A stretch of DNA of 64,000 nucleotides from Nonlabens sp. (GTDB lineage Bacteria; Bacteroidota; Bacteroidia; Flavobacteriales; Flavobacteriaceae): assembly GCF_018401815.1 (NCBI RefSeq), contig NZ_JAGYKG010000006.1, positions 124,001-188,000 of the forward strand, written 5' to 3'. Within the stretch, counting starts at the first letter, position 1. Every line of letters begins with the position of its first letter. The position numbers and the translations under genes were made by a program. Shown here piece after piece: positions 17,576 through 26,720 of this stretch. The notes below the pieces were generated by a model. The model was not told the origin of the DNA, searched no databases, and worked only from the letters and a program-made list of their open reading frames with translations.

Positions 17576-18224
17576 ACTCTTCCTTTTTTTATGGGTTCCA
17601 TTCATTTCATTTTCTCAAATTACAGACGATGTCATCGTAGAGCCTTCCTTAAATATATCCTGGCATAATAATGCCCGATGGAGTTTTAACACCGCTATTT
17701 CTGAGCGTAACCGTACGCAAGGTTCTTTTGAAGCACTGCACATTCAAGCATCTCAATTTGCTAGTTATGAAGTAGGCTTTTACTCGCAGCTAGGAGTAGG
17801 AGTCATGTATAGAGAGCTGTTTGATGACCTCAGACCAGAAGAAGTAAGGTTTTCAGAACAATATGTGTATACGAGAAAATACAACGCCTTAAAAATAGCA
17901 CACCGATTAAGATGGGATCAGCGGCTAAGAGGAGATCGTACGACGCATAGATGGCGCTATCGTTTTTCTAGTTCCTTACCCTTAAACGGTTTTGCTACAG
18001 ATGCATCAGAATTTTATCTTACCGCAAGCCTAGAAACACTTTTCATTGCAGAGCGCGATCAGCGTCCAGGCTACGATCAGCGGTTTTCTTTAGGAATCGG
18101 AAAACAACTCAGCAATCAACTGAAATTACAATTCGTTACTACTTACCGACTGGAAGATTTTACAGCACATACAGATCGGTTGTTGTTTTTAAACATAGGG
18201 GGTATTATGCTATTTTATAAATAG
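17556..18224 (+). CDS. DUF2490-like outer-membrane protein
   Basis: 222 aa with a signal peptide ending near SFSQ, then alternating hydrophobic/aromatic strands (WSFNTAISER, LKIAHRLRWDQR, LKLQFVTTYRL) that predict a beta-barrel of about ten strands ending in an aromatic/basic residue (LFYK). This matches the DUF2490 family of Bacteroidota outer-membrane proteins. It overlaps the preceding secreted-protein gene, so they form an operon after tag. Confidence 0.7.
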   Translation: MTFYYSRLFLFLWVPFISFSQITDDVIVEPSLNISWHNNARWSFNTAISERNRTQGSFEALHIQASQFASYEVGFYSQLGVGVMYRELFDDLRPEEVRFSEQYVYTRKYNALKIAHRLRWDQRLRGDRTTHRWRYRFSSSLPLNGFATDASEFYLTASLETLFIAERDQRPGYDQRFSLGIGKQLSNQLKLQFVTTYRLEDFTAHTDRLLFLNIGGIMLFYK

Positions 18225-18367
18225 GCTATCCTCAAAAAGGGGGGCACTGATTTTTTGGTCAACCTAGTATCCACAGGATTAGAGGTGGCACTGAGCCTGT
18301 AACAATACAAGTGATAGCAAGTATAAAGGTGCAAGCGGTAACAAGAGATTAAAGCTAAGTCATGGTA

Positions 18368-19015
18368 CTAGCTCAAATAACTTAAAAACACTTCTCGATC
18401 TATCTCTACCGCACCTAGGCGATCTAAATGATCGTTATATACTTGAGCGTCTATAAGCTGGTAATCTAAAGCTTGTAATTTTTCTACTAAATACATTAAA
18501 GCAATTTTACTCGCATCAGTAGCTAGTGAGAACATGCTTTCTCCACAAAAAATGCCTTTATCTTTTAAATCTATTCCGTACAGCCCGCCTACGAGCTCAT
18601 TATCTTTAAAAACCTCCATACTTTTTGCATGACCAGATTCATGCAGTTGGGCATAAGCTTCCAGCATCTCTTTATTGATCCAGGTACCGTCTTGGTCGTT
18701 TCTAGGCAGGTTACCACAATGTTTCATAACAGTGGTAAAGCATGTGTTCTCTCGCACTTCATAACCCCGATTGCGCTGGCTTTGCCGCATGGATTTGGTA
18801 ATGTGCATGGGAGAGTTGGATTTCAAATTAAAAATCATTCGAGGATCTGGGCTCCACCAGCAGATAGGCTCTCCATCATTGTACCATGGAAAGAATCCAG
18901 AATGATAAGCAAGAAGCAATCTTTCTTGGCTTAAATCACCACCTATAGCAGCAAGTCCATGTTCTGGAGCGCTGCTAGGATCGGGAAAAATTAAAGATTC
19001 GTTTAATAAATACAA
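18368..19015 (-). CDS. aat: Leucyl/phenylalanyl-tRNA--protein transferase
   Basis: 215 aa. It transfers Leu or Phe from charged tRNA to N-terminal Arg/Lys of proteins, marking them for ClpS/ClpAP (N-degron pathway). Family motifs are clear: FPDPSSAPEHGLAAIGGDLS near the N-terminus, FFPWYNDGEPICWWSPDPR, and GLYGIDLKDKGIFCGESMFS. Length is usual. It is a single-gene unit. Confidence 0.95.
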   Translation of the reverse strand: MYLLNESLIFPDPSSAPEHGLAAIGGDLSQERLLLAYHSGFFPWYNDGEPICWWSPDPRMIFNLKSNSPMHITKSMRQSQRNRGYEVRENTCFTTVMKHCGNLPRNDQDGTWINKEMLEAYAQLHESGHAKSMEVFKDNELVGGLYGIDLKDKGIFCGESMFSLATDASKIALMYLVEKLQALDYQLIDAQVYNDHLDRLGAVEIDREVFLSYLS

Positions 19016-19140
19016 TAGAAATTGTGAATTAAGTTTGGAAATGGCCCTAAATTTACTAATCTTTGAATAGTCTTCAAATTTAAATTTATTTTCATCATTG
19101 CTTTTTTTTGAGTTTGTTTGAAGACTGACCTATTAAAATG

Positions 19141-19171
19141 AAAATCCCAATCTTGAGAAAGTTGGGATTTT
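19141..19171 (-). terminator. Terminator of the flavin reductase/DUF3127 unit
   Basis: AAAATCCCAA pairs with TTGGGATTTT around an 11-base loop, with an A-tract to the left on the plus strand that becomes a T-tract on the minus strand. Confidence 0.65.
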
Positions 19172-19270
19172 TTATTTTTAATATCCTAACACTATTATTC
19201 ATAGCTATGAATCCATATTAAATGTAAAAAGCAGCAAAAAATTTTCTTGCTGCTTTTGCAAATACTTATC

Positions 19271-19292
19271 TCACACTGAGCTTGTCGAAGTG
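19271..19292. repeat. Dispersed CTGAGCTTGTCGAAG repeat
   Basis: TCACACTGAGCTTGTCGAAG plus TG; same core as 3301-3320 and 43118-43133. Confidence 0.65.
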
Positions 19293-19392
19293 CGACTTAG
19301 GATAGGTTCTTTAGATGCTATTATTGTCTTCGACAGACCCGTATTGAGTTGATCGAATACCTAGACGGACCTTGAATATTTAAATCAGTTAC

Positions 19393-19770
19393 CTAAAAAG
19401 GCAAGTCATCATGATCTTCATTCTTGGTATTGGATACCGGCTCGTACTCATCAAATGGAGGTACTTCTGTTGCACCTGATGTTGGTGTGGCTGCACTTGC
19501 TTTTTCAATTCTCCATCCTGCGATAGAGTTGAAATATTTTGTTTCTCCTTGTGGTGATTGCCATTCACGACCTCTTAAGTTGATGCCTATTTTTACAGGT
19601 TCACCTACGTTAAATGCATCTAATAAGCTCGTTTTATCCTGCACAAACTCTATCATTAAGTGTTGCGGGTACTGCTCTTCGGTAGTTACTACCAGTTCAC
19701 GTTTTTGAAAACCATTGGAACCAAAACTTTTGGTTTCTCCTATCAATTTAATTTTTCCTAATACTTCCAT
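19393..19770 (-). CDS. DUF3127 (OB-fold-like) protein
   Basis: 125 aa. The first 95 residues form the DUF3127 domain, a single-stranded-DNA-binding-like OB fold (MEVLGKIKLIGETKSFGSNG start, then LRGREWQSPQGETKYFNSI). The tail is acidic and ends DDLPF, like the C-terminal tip by which SSB proteins recruit partners. This supports a nucleic-acid role, though it is not proven. It lies 3 bp after the flavin reductase gene. Confidence 0.85.
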   Translation of the reverse strand: MEVLGKIKLIGETKSFGSNGFQKRELVVTTEEQYPQHLMIEFVQDKTSLLDAFNVGEPVKIGINLRGREWQSPQGETKYFNSIAGWRIEKASAATPTSGATEVPPFDEYEPVSNTKNEDHDDLPF

Positions 19771-19773
19771 AGT

Positions 19774-20625
19774 CTATAATAATAAATAGTTCCACGCAGC
19801 CAGGAGTTCCCCTTTTGCGATGAGCTCTTTAGCTCGATTGTGTTTATCTGTTGTAGAGAGGTTGAATAAGTGTTCCGCTTTCGCGAAAGCGAGCACTTCT
19901 TGCTGCTCTGGTACTCGTTCTATATTTCCTAGTTGACCAAGATCGTTTCCGGTAAGAATATCGCTTTTTCTCGCATGTTCTGGTAGTGCATCAACGCCTA
20001 CTCCTAGAGTTGCCAAAGGTTTAGGAACCTCAAACATAGCGTCTTTAGAACGGCAGTACCAGTCACCACCCATTCTTGCTACTGTATCGATTTTAAAAGG
20101 ATCAATCTTGTTATCAGCATCGAGAACGTTATCATTCACATGTACCATAACCACTTCACAAATGATGAGATTACCTGCGCCACCTTCCTGACCTAATTCT
20201 ACGATTTCTTTTACCTTACACTCAAATTGTACAGGGCTTTCTGCTACTCGAGGAGGTGCGACTAGATCACTTTTTACAGCGGTCAAACCAGCTTTTTCAA
20301 ATTCATTGACACCTTCTGCATACTCAGTACTCGACAACGACATTTGTTGAACAATGTCATAGTTTACGATATTGATGACCACTTCTCCAGTAGCTTTGGC
20401 ATTCAACAAGGTGTGTTTTACCGAGTTGTCTCGTACCCGTCGCGCAGGAGAAAAGATCATCACTGGCGGGTTGGCACTAAAAACATTAAAAAAGGAATAG
20501 GGTGATAAGTTCACCTTGCCATGTGCATCCACAGTACTAGCAAAAGCAATAGGCCGCGGTTGCACGGCTCCTAGCATAATGCCATGGAGTTGAGCTGTTT
20601 CTATGTCTTTAGGATTGAGTTTCAA
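19774..20625 (-). CDS. Flavin reductase family protein (FMN-binding split barrel)
   Basis: About 283 aa. The split-barrel FMN-binding domain includes LGAVQPRPIAFASTVDAHG, then NLSPYSFFNVFSANPP and VRDNSVKHTLLNAKATGEVV. Members reduce flavins or act as flavoprotein oxidoreductases; the substrate is unknown. I prefer a TTG start at 20625 (KLNPKDIE) because a TTG at 20646 overlaps a -7 element. A palindrome at 19876 adds AFAKA near the C-terminus. Confidence 0.85.
   Translation of the reverse strand: MKLNPKDIETAQLHGIMLGAVQPRPIAFASTVDAHGKVNLSPYSFFNVFSANPPVMIFSPARRVRDNSVKHTLLNAKATGEVVINIVNYDIVQQMSLSSTEYAEGVNEFEKAGLTAVKSDLVAPPRVAESPVQFECKVKEIVELGQEGGAGNLIICEVVMVHVNDNVLDADNKIDPFKIDTVARMGGDWYCRSKDAMFEVPKPLATLGVGVDALPEHARKSDILTGNDLGQLGNIERVPEQQEVLAFAKAEHLFNLSTTDKHNRAKELIAKGELLAAWNYLLL
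19876..19891. repeat. CGCTTTCGCGAAAGCG palindrome, copy 2
   Basis: Exact copy inside the flavin reductase gene, in frame as AFAKAE. Confidence 0.9.
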
Positions 20626-20643
20626 GGCTTTTTTGATAAGATA

Positions 20644-20651
20644 CAAAGGTA
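20644..20651 (-). promoter_or_regulatory. Possible -7 element TACCTTTG
   Basis: Matches the Bacteroidota TAnnTTTG consensus on the minus strand, 19 bp before the preferred start of the flavin reductase gene. Confidence 0.35.
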
Positions 20652-20924
20652 AGATTTAAAGAATAGAATTTAGAATAATGTTTTTAAAATGATGAACTAC
20701 TCCAAAGGGGAAGTTTTTGATGGGAATCTTTGAACATAGAAGCGGGCATTCCTCAATTATTTTGGCAATCCTATCGGAGTTGATCCAACTGCTCCTGGCA
20801 TAGCCTCATGGGTAACGCATCAAAATACATCTATGTCAAGTTTAAAAGAAACCTATCCTTTGAGCATAGGAAACATTTTCCTGCTTTTTCCTTAACTTTC
20901 CGACTCTGCAAAAACCAACCAAAC

Positions 20925-23318
20925 ATGAGACCTAAATCTCACCTCACTTCAGCCTTCTCATTTCTAGTTATTATTTTGATGATTTGGTATGCCTTTCAAA
21001 GACAGACCCCATCTTCTCAAGTAAAAGAGAATTTACCAACGACTGAATGGTCTACTGCTAGAGCATTGCAACATGTAAAAGCCATGTCTTTAAAACCACA
21101 TTATGTAGGAAGTAAAGCTCATGATAACGTCAGAGATTATATAAAGGGTGAACTCCAAAAAATGGGACTGGAAGTTTCCACACAAAAAGGCTATGACATC
21201 AGTAGCAACGGGAACATGTCTGAACCAGAAAACATTATAGCTCGTATCAAAGGGACCGATGCTTCTAATAAAGCATTAGTGTTATTAAGTCATTATGACA
21301 GTGACCCACACTCCAGCAAAGGAGCTAGCGATGCGGCAAGTGGCGTGGCGACAATTCTGGAAGGAGTAAGAGCTTTTCTAGCACAAAACAAACTGCCTAA
21401 AAACGATGTGATTATATGTTTTACAGACGGTGAAGAACTAGGACTTAACGGTGCCAGCCTTTTTGTAAGAGAACATCCCTGGGCAAAAAATGTAGGTTGT
21501 GCACTGAACTTTGAAGCTCGCGGTAGTGGTGGACCTAGCTATATGCTGGTGGAGACAAATGGCGGTAATCGCAAGATGATAGAAGAATTTATGGCAGCTG
21601 GAACAGATTATCCAGTGGCACATTCGCTCGCATACAGCATTTATCAAATGATTCCTAACAGCACAGATCTTACGGCTTTTAGGCAAGAGGGCAATATCAA
21701 CGGTCTCAATTTTGCATTTATAGGAGACCATTTTGATTACCATACCGAGTTGGATAATTACGAACGGCTGGACCGAAATACCCTAGCACACCAAGGTTCT
21801 TATTTGATGCCTTTGTTGATTCACTTTAGCGACTTAGACATGACCGATGGACTGATGGTAGAAAAAGGAGACGACCTGGTGTACTTTCCTATGCCCTTGT
21901 TTAAAATGCTTAGTTTTCCATTCAGCTGGCTTGCAGCTATGATTATTATAAGCGGTTTGTTATTGCTTTTTTTAATTATCTTAGGAATACGCAAGAGACG
22001 TATTAGTATAAAAGATCTTTTGGCAGGTTTTATACCCTTTTTGGGGAGCCTGATCATCGGTTATTTATGGAGCAACTATGGTTGGGCAGCTGTCAAGTAC
22101 AATGATTTTTATATAGATCAACATCATGGTTTTCCGTATAATGGGTACTGGTTGATGGCTACAGCTGCATTTGCCGCTGTGAGTACTTGCTTTTTCTTGT
22201 ATCACAAATTTTATCATCGGGATCGCATTGCTAGTTTGAGCGTGGCGCCTTTGTTGGTATTATGGGGGATCTCATTGGCAATCGCTTTTCCAGTGGGAAA
22301 TGCCGGCTTGATTCCAGGGATATATCTAGGTGGTGCCGGTTACTTTGTAGTACCTCTATTTGCTGGATTGATCATGTTGTGGCTCAATATTTATCAAAAA
22401 CGACCTAGTTATATTTTATTATTATTACTCGCCGTTCCTGCAATTTTTGTTTTCGCTCCATTTGTAACCGCCTTTACAGTCGCTTTAGGAATGAGTATTT
22501 TATTCGTCTCTGCTGTTTTGAGTACCTTGTTATTTGGTTTGTTGATCCCTATTATAGGGCATTACCGCAAGAAAGGATTGTTGGCATTTGGCTCGTTGAT
22601 GGTTGCTTTAGTTTGTTTGTGTTTCGCTTTCGCGAAAGCGGAATACTCACCAACCCAACCCCAACCTACTAGCTTGATCTACTTGCAAGACCAAGACGCC
22701 AAAACAGCTCAATGGGCCACTTATGACAGTGCCTTATCAGATTGGACCAAGGAAAAAACAGGTAAAAAACCTCAATTAGCTCGGGAACTGAACGAAAATT
22801 CCATCGATTCCAAATACGGCACCGGATTCTCCTATGCGGCAACTGCCGATTATAAAGAATTGGCAGAAGTAAAGATTGAGGTCATGAGCGACACCGCAGT
22901 AAATAGTTTGCGTACTGTAAAATTTAAAGTCAGCAGTGAAAGCATCGTACATCGTTATGAGGTCTTTGCAGATGCTAAATATGTATTTGAAAAAGCCGTG
23001 GTCAATGGTCTTGAAATTCAAGCTACGGGGAGGACTAAAAAACCATTTGGCAACCGATGGGGAAATCGCATGTTGAGCTATTATGTGACCGATAACGCGC
23101 CTCTAGAAATGGAGATGACTTTTGACGTTGGTGTAGCACCAGAACTGATCATTTATGCAGCCTCCTTTGATTTATTAGATCAAAAAGAAATGCAGGTCAG
23201 CAAGCGACCGCTGGATCACATGTCCATGCCGTTTGTTTTAAATGATGCGGTGCTTAGAAAAAGAACCCTTTCATTACTTCAACAGCAAACCGAAGCAATA
23301 AGTGAAAATGTCGAATAA
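20925..23318 (+). CDS. M28 family metallopeptidase with a multi-span membrane region
   Basis: About 797 aa from the ATG at 20925, where a clean N-terminal membrane anchor begins (MRPKSHLTSAFSF); the frame is open from 20808 but that extension is basic and unlikely. The M28 domain has the zinc ligands in SHYDSDPHSSKGASDAASG, the catalytic Glu in FTDGEELGLNGA, and a downstream Asp/His pair. The second half has about eight transmembrane helices and a soluble C-terminal domain, the layout of ER/vacuolar-like aminopeptidases in Bacteroidota. It overlaps the next gene by 17 bp. The palindrome at 22625 encodes AFAKAE. Confidence 0.9.
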   Translation: MRPKSHLTSAFSFLVIILMIWYAFQRQTPSSQVKENLPTTEWSTARALQHVKAMSLKPHYVGSKAHDNVRDYIKGELQKMGLEVSTQKGYDISSNGNMSEPENIIARIKGTDASNKALVLLSHYDSDPHSSKGASDAASGVATILEGVRAFLAQNKLPKNDVIICFTDGEELGLNGASLFVREHPWAKNVGCALNFEARGSGGPSYMLVETNGGNRKMIEEFMAAGTDYPVAHSLAYSIYQMIPNSTDLTAFRQEGNINGLNFAFIGDHFDYHTELDNYERLDRNTLAHQGSYLMPLLIHFSDLDMTDGLMVEKGDDLVYFPMPLFKMLSFPFSWLAAMIIISGLLLLFLIILGIRKRRISIKDLLAGFIPFLGSLIIGYLWSNYGWAAVKYNDFYIDQHHGFPYNGYWLMATAAFAAVSTCFFLYHKFYHRDRIASLSVAPLLVLWGISLAIAFPVGNAGLIPGIYLGGAGYFVVPLFAGLIMLWLNIYQKRPSYILLLLLAVPAIFVFAPFVTAFTVALGMSILFVSAVLSTLLFGLLIPIIGHYRKKGLLAFGSLMVALVCLCFAFAKAEYSPTQPQPTSLIYLQDQDAKTAQWATYDSALSDWTKEKTGKKPQLARELNENSIDSKYGTGFSYAATADYKELAEVKIEVMSDTAVNSLRTVKFKVSSESIVHRYEVFADAKYVFEKAVVNGLEIQATGRTKKPFGNRWGNRMLSYYVTDNAPLEMEMTFDVGVAPELIIYAASFDLLDQKEMQVSKRPLDHMSMPFVLNDAVLRKRTLSLLQQQTEAISENVE
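22625..22640. repeat. CGCTTTCGCGAAAGCG palindrome, copy 3
   Basis: Exact copy in the M28 peptidase gene, in frame as AFAKAE just after the last transmembrane helix. Confidence 0.9.
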
Positions 23319-24081
23319 AATTATAGGAATCTTAGGATGTGGCTGGTTGGGTTATGAGCTTGCTTTACAATTAAAAAAGCAAGGTTACGAAGTAAGAGGG
23401 ACATCGAGAACTGATGAAAAGTTACTGCAGCTTTCAGAAAATGGAATCCATGCTTTTAAGATCGACCTTCAAGAAGATAAAATCTATGGAGATGTTCAAG
23501 GTTTTTTAGAGGGATTGGATGTTTTGGTGATGGACATTCCGCCAGGCTTGCGTCAAAATCCAGAAAGCGATTTTGCCTTTAGGATCAAGTTGTTCATGAG
23601 ATTTGTTCAAGCATATGAAATCAACAAGGTTCTTTTCATATCATCCACATCTGTTTTTGAAGATACGGAAGAACTACCTACTTATGATGAACATGCACTA
23701 CCCAATGCCACCAGTAATCATGGTAAAAAAATCAACGCTGCAGAGCAAGTGGTTCAAGAAATGGCATATCAATCTACCATTATCAGACCTTGCGGACTGA
23801 TAGGTGATGATCGGCATCCTATTAAAATGCTGGCAGGAAGAAAAGGAATTAAAAATCCTGAGGCACCCATAAATCTAGTGACACGAGATCATGTGAATGC
23901 CATTATTATAAAAGTGATCGCAGGCACACTTGATGCGCCAGTAATTCATGCCGTTAGTGAACCACATATAAGGCGAAAAGCATATTATCAAAACGCTGCT
24001 CAAGAATTTGGGTTAGAAGCTCCGGTTTTTGAGAAGGATGATGGTAGTGTTGGGAAGAAGATTACAACTGTATTTTCTTGA
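23302..24081 (+). CDS. NAD(P)-binding epimerase/dehydratase-like protein (YeeZ-type)
   Basis: 259 aa Rossmann-fold protein. The dinucleotide site is GILGCGWLGYELA at the N-terminus; LFISSTSVFEDTEELPTYDE matches the extended short-chain dehydrogenase active-site strand, although the usual YxxxK is not clear. It resembles YeeZ-like sugar-nucleotide epimerase homologues of unknown substrate. It overlaps the M28 gene by 17 bp, so they are co-transcribed. Confidence 0.8.
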   Translation: MKMSNKIIGILGCGWLGYELALQLKKQGYEVRGTSRTDEKLLQLSENGIHAFKIDLQEDKIYGDVQGFLEGLDVLVMDIPPGLRQNPESDFAFRIKLFMRFVQAYEINKVLFISSTSVFEDTEELPTYDEHALPNATSNHGKKINAAEQVVQEMAYQSTIIRPCGLIGDDRHPIKMLAGRKGIKNPEAPINLVTRDHVNAIIIKVIAGTLDAPVIHAVSEPHIRRKAYYQNAAQEFGLEAPVFEKDDGSVGKKITTVFS

Positions 24082-24101
24082 ATGAGAAATTACAGATGGC
24101 T

Positions 24102-24223
24102 AACACCCAACTGTTAGCTTCCCTCAAGGGAAGACGGTACTAAAAGATTTTAATGATCTTATCGCTTCAGTTTTTTAATTTGGTTTTCCCTTGAGGGAAA
24201 TGTCCGCTAGGACAAAGGGTGTT
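24102..24223. repeat. MITE/REP-like element with three nested hairpins
   Basis: About 122 bp bounded by inverted AACACCC (24102) and GGGTGTT (24217). Inside are CTTCCCTCAAGGGAAG (24118-24133), TTTCCCTTGAGGGAAA (24185-24200) and a TGTCC/GGACA hairpin (24201-24214). There is no coding potential. It looks like a small non-autonomous folded repeat. Confidence 0.6.
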
Positions 24224-24500
24224 TGCGATGTTTATTTACAACTAGGGATCTATACACTACATTTTTTAGAACAGAATCTAATTTCGATCATCCAAAAGGT
24301 TTTCATTAATTCTAGCCTTTTCATAACATATTCATGAGATTTTCGCGTTCTTAAAACTCAAAGAATCCGTAGTTTCATTCGGTGAAAAAGTTCTATTACA
24401 AACATAAATTCAAACTCAGCATACGGGATCCTATTGTTGGTTTGGTAAGCGCTATGTTTGTCAGATCAACTGTTTGATGTACCTTATTCCACGGTTATAG

Positions 24501-25140
24501 AAACTAAGGATTGCCGAGCTAGTACTTTTTGATTTGTTCAATAGGTTGCCTACACAAAACTGGTTTGCCCCGCCTTATGATGACTTGATCCAGGTACCAA
24601 CCTGCAACCAATCAGGCTATCTCGCAACCCCATTATGTGAAGTTACAATCCAAAATATTCCTGTAGCAGGAGAAAAGTTTGCCTCTTGTCCTTTTCATAA
24701 ATCCATCAACTTAGAACCTACAAAAATCTACCAAGTAAATGCCGATTGTGAGGCTGCCTGGCAACTAGTAACCACCTTCTGGTTCACGTTGCCGCCGGTG
24801 ATGTCTTTTACTATGCAAGGTCCAACCCTGCTTATCAAGCCTTACCCGATTACCGAGAGGACTGTGTTCCAGCTAAGGAGGATGTGATGATATTTATACA
24901 ACCCAAACACAATACCACCATCACGCTTACTAAAAATGTAGAAGGCGAGCAAAATAGCGCCATTTTTGAGATTGCTCATAAGGACAGTGATGCTCAGGTA
25001 TTTTGGTATATGGGAGATGAGTTTTTAGGCACTACTAAAACTTTCACGATCTTGCTATAGCGGGCAAAAAAGGCAAGCGCCTGATTACCGCAGTGGATGA
25101 AGAGGGCAATGATGTGCGTATTTATGTGGTTTTTGATTGA
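24501..25140 (+). pseudogene. pbpC: C-terminal relic of penicillin-binding protein 1C
   Basis: The sequence encodes the last ~200 residues of PBP1C, split over at least three frames: LVLFDLFNRLPTQNWF, then CNQSGYLATPLC, CPFHKSINL and FWFTLPPVM, then NPAYQALPDYREDC, and a BiPBP_C-like domain (AVDEEGNDVRIYVVFD) ending at 25140. Frameshifts lie near 24815 and 25050. The transglycosylase and transpeptidase domains are gone; the region upstream is unrelated. In intact genomes this enzyme polymerises peptidoglycan glycan strands. It is a deletion relic. Confidence 0.75.
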
Positions 25141-25401
25141 TGGTTAAAATCAGTTGTTCTTACCCATAGTGATCTTAAAACAATTCTTTCTCCTCTAATT
25201 TATCTGGGCAAAATCACATGCTGTTCAAAGCTATTTTTTCTTCTTAAAACGAAGTGCTCTCGAATTTTCGACGGGCTATGGTGTTATTTAGACCCAAAAA
25301 TCATCGATTTTTTATCAATCTTTATGAAGGTTGATAGAAAAAGAAAGAGGAAGACCCTGAATTAGGTGATAGCTGGAAAACAAAGAGAAATTTGATAGGT
25401 A

Positions 25402-25454
25402 TACTGGTCTAGATTCATGAAGATCGAGTCGTTATTCATGAATCTAGACCAGTA
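25402..25454. repeat. Long perfect inverted repeat (20-bp arms, 13-base loop)
   Basis: TACTGGTCTAGATTCATGAA at 25402-25421 is repeated inverted at 25435-25454, then GTTTTT. It could end rightward transcription or be a small repeat element. Confidence 0.75.
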
Positions 25455-25542
25455 GTTTTTGCATGCATTGTCTTTATCTTCTACATTTAGAATCGCAATC
25501 CATATAAAAAACAAAAAATAGAAAAAGTTGTAAAAAAAGAAA

Positions 25543-25566
25543 AGCTCCTACCAGGTAGAAGCTTTC
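25543..25566. terminator. Hairpin upstream of the 25617 gene
   Basis: AGCTCCTACC-A-GGTAGAAGCT with A-rich flank on the left; on the minus strand it ends in T-rich sequence. It may be a terminator or a leader hairpin. Confidence 0.4.
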
Positions 25567-25616
25567 ACAGTCAAAAAACGTAACACCAATTACTAATTTT
25601 TTAACATTATAAAATT

Positions 25617-26720
25617 ATGCAAATTAAACCAATAATCATTGCATTTTTATGCAGTACCGCAATTATCTCTTGTTCTAAAGATGAAGTGCAAGAGCTAGAG
25701 TCAATAACTACTAAATCAGGAGGTTCTATATCCAAAGTCTCATTTTCTCGATATGGATTAGCAGATATGTTATACTTCCCTAATATGGAGACCTTTTATC
25801 AAACTCAAATGGATCTTGAAGAACAAGTTGAAAATCATGATGATGCATTCGTAGAACAAAACAATAATTTAAATGAAGACGATTTAATTGATGAGGAAGA
25901 GTCTTCAGGTTTTGATGATGAAAAGCCTTTAACAGAATTTGAAAACAGTTTTTCTTTTTATAGTTTAAGAGTTCATTTGATACAACTGGAGCATATTTGG
26001 TTAGATCAATTTGGAGTTAATGACTCTTTTGATGTTAGCGATAGTCCTTATAATCATTTCATATTTGATGAGGAAAAAAGAGCTGTGCTAAATATTGATG
26101 CTCAGGCTAATATAGGCGAATATTTAATTCAATTCACTAGATTTGGATATATACAAGTGCCTGTCTATGAAATGGAATTATTTTTAGATGTAGTAAATGA
26201 TCCAAGCAGCACTAATACGAACTGGATGGAAAATGAAAATGTTGTTGTGGTAGGTGGTTATTATGGAGCGCCCCAAAATTATGCTAACGGTACCGATGAC
26301 AATAACTATGATCCTGTTACTTTAACTGAAGAGTGCTTTGCTGACATTGACAATGATGGTCAAATTGTTTACACAGATAATAGAAAGGTTTCTTGGAGAC
26401 ATCAGTTAAAAGGCGATTACATTGTAGTCAAAGCAAAAGCCAAAACTAGAGGTTTTAAGCATAAAAGAGGGAAGTGGAGGTGTAGAAGATTAAATATTTT
26501 TGCTAAAGTGGAAGGAGATATTAGTAGCACTGAAGCTATTGATTGCGACGTTTATAAATATCTTGATGAACCAAAAGGTAGAAAAAGAAGAAAAGTCATC
26601 GCTAAGGATGAAGAAATACATTTTGCCGGCTATGTAATTAAATATAAAGCAATAGAAGGAATAACTAAATCAATACATGGTTGGAGTACCAATAGAACAG
26701 ATAAAATCATGTTACAATAA
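25617..26720 (+). CDS. Lipoprotein of unknown function, acidic N-terminal half
   Basis: 367 aa. The signal ends in a lipobox (IISC, Cys19). The mature part starts with a strongly acidic, Asn/Glu/Asp-rich stretch (about residues 70-105), then a globular region with many Tyr and Asp, a possible calcium-type loop DIDNDGQIVYTD near residue 243, and a basic domain (KAKAKTRGFKHKRGKWRCRR). The family is not recognised. Its stop directly abuts the next ATG, so the two genes form an operon and probably a lipoprotein/outer-membrane barrel pair. Confidence 0.7.
   Translation: MQIKPIIIAFLCSTAIISCSKDEVQELESITTKSGGSISKVSFSRYGLADMLYFPNMETFYQTQMDLEEQVENHDDAFVEQNNNLNEDDLIDEEESSGFDDEKPLTEFENSFSFYSLRVHLIQLEHIWLDQFGVNDSFDVSDSPYNHFIFDEEKRAVLNIDAQANIGEYLIQFTRFGYIQVPVYEMELFLDVVNDPSSTNTNWMENENVVVVGGYYGAPQNYANGTDDNNYDPVTLTEECFADIDNDGQIVYTDNRKVSWRHQLKGDYIVVKAKAKTRGFKHKRGKWRCRRLNIFAKVEGDISSTEAIDCDVYKYLDEPKGRKRRKVIAKDEEIHFAGYVIKYKAIEGITKSIHGWSTNRTDKIMLQ

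Larger units (their letters stand above)
19016..19392. other. Intergenic region with a terminator and dispersed repeats
   Basis: Contains the terminator at 19141, a CTGAGCTTGTCGAAG repeat at 19271 and a diverged inverted partner near 19327 (TCTTCGACAGACCC). No gene is seen. Confidence 0.6.
25141..25616. other. Intergenic region with two hairpins
   Basis: No gene is seen. Holds the long inverted repeat at 25402 and the hairpin at 25543 just upstream of the next gene. Confidence 0.5.
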
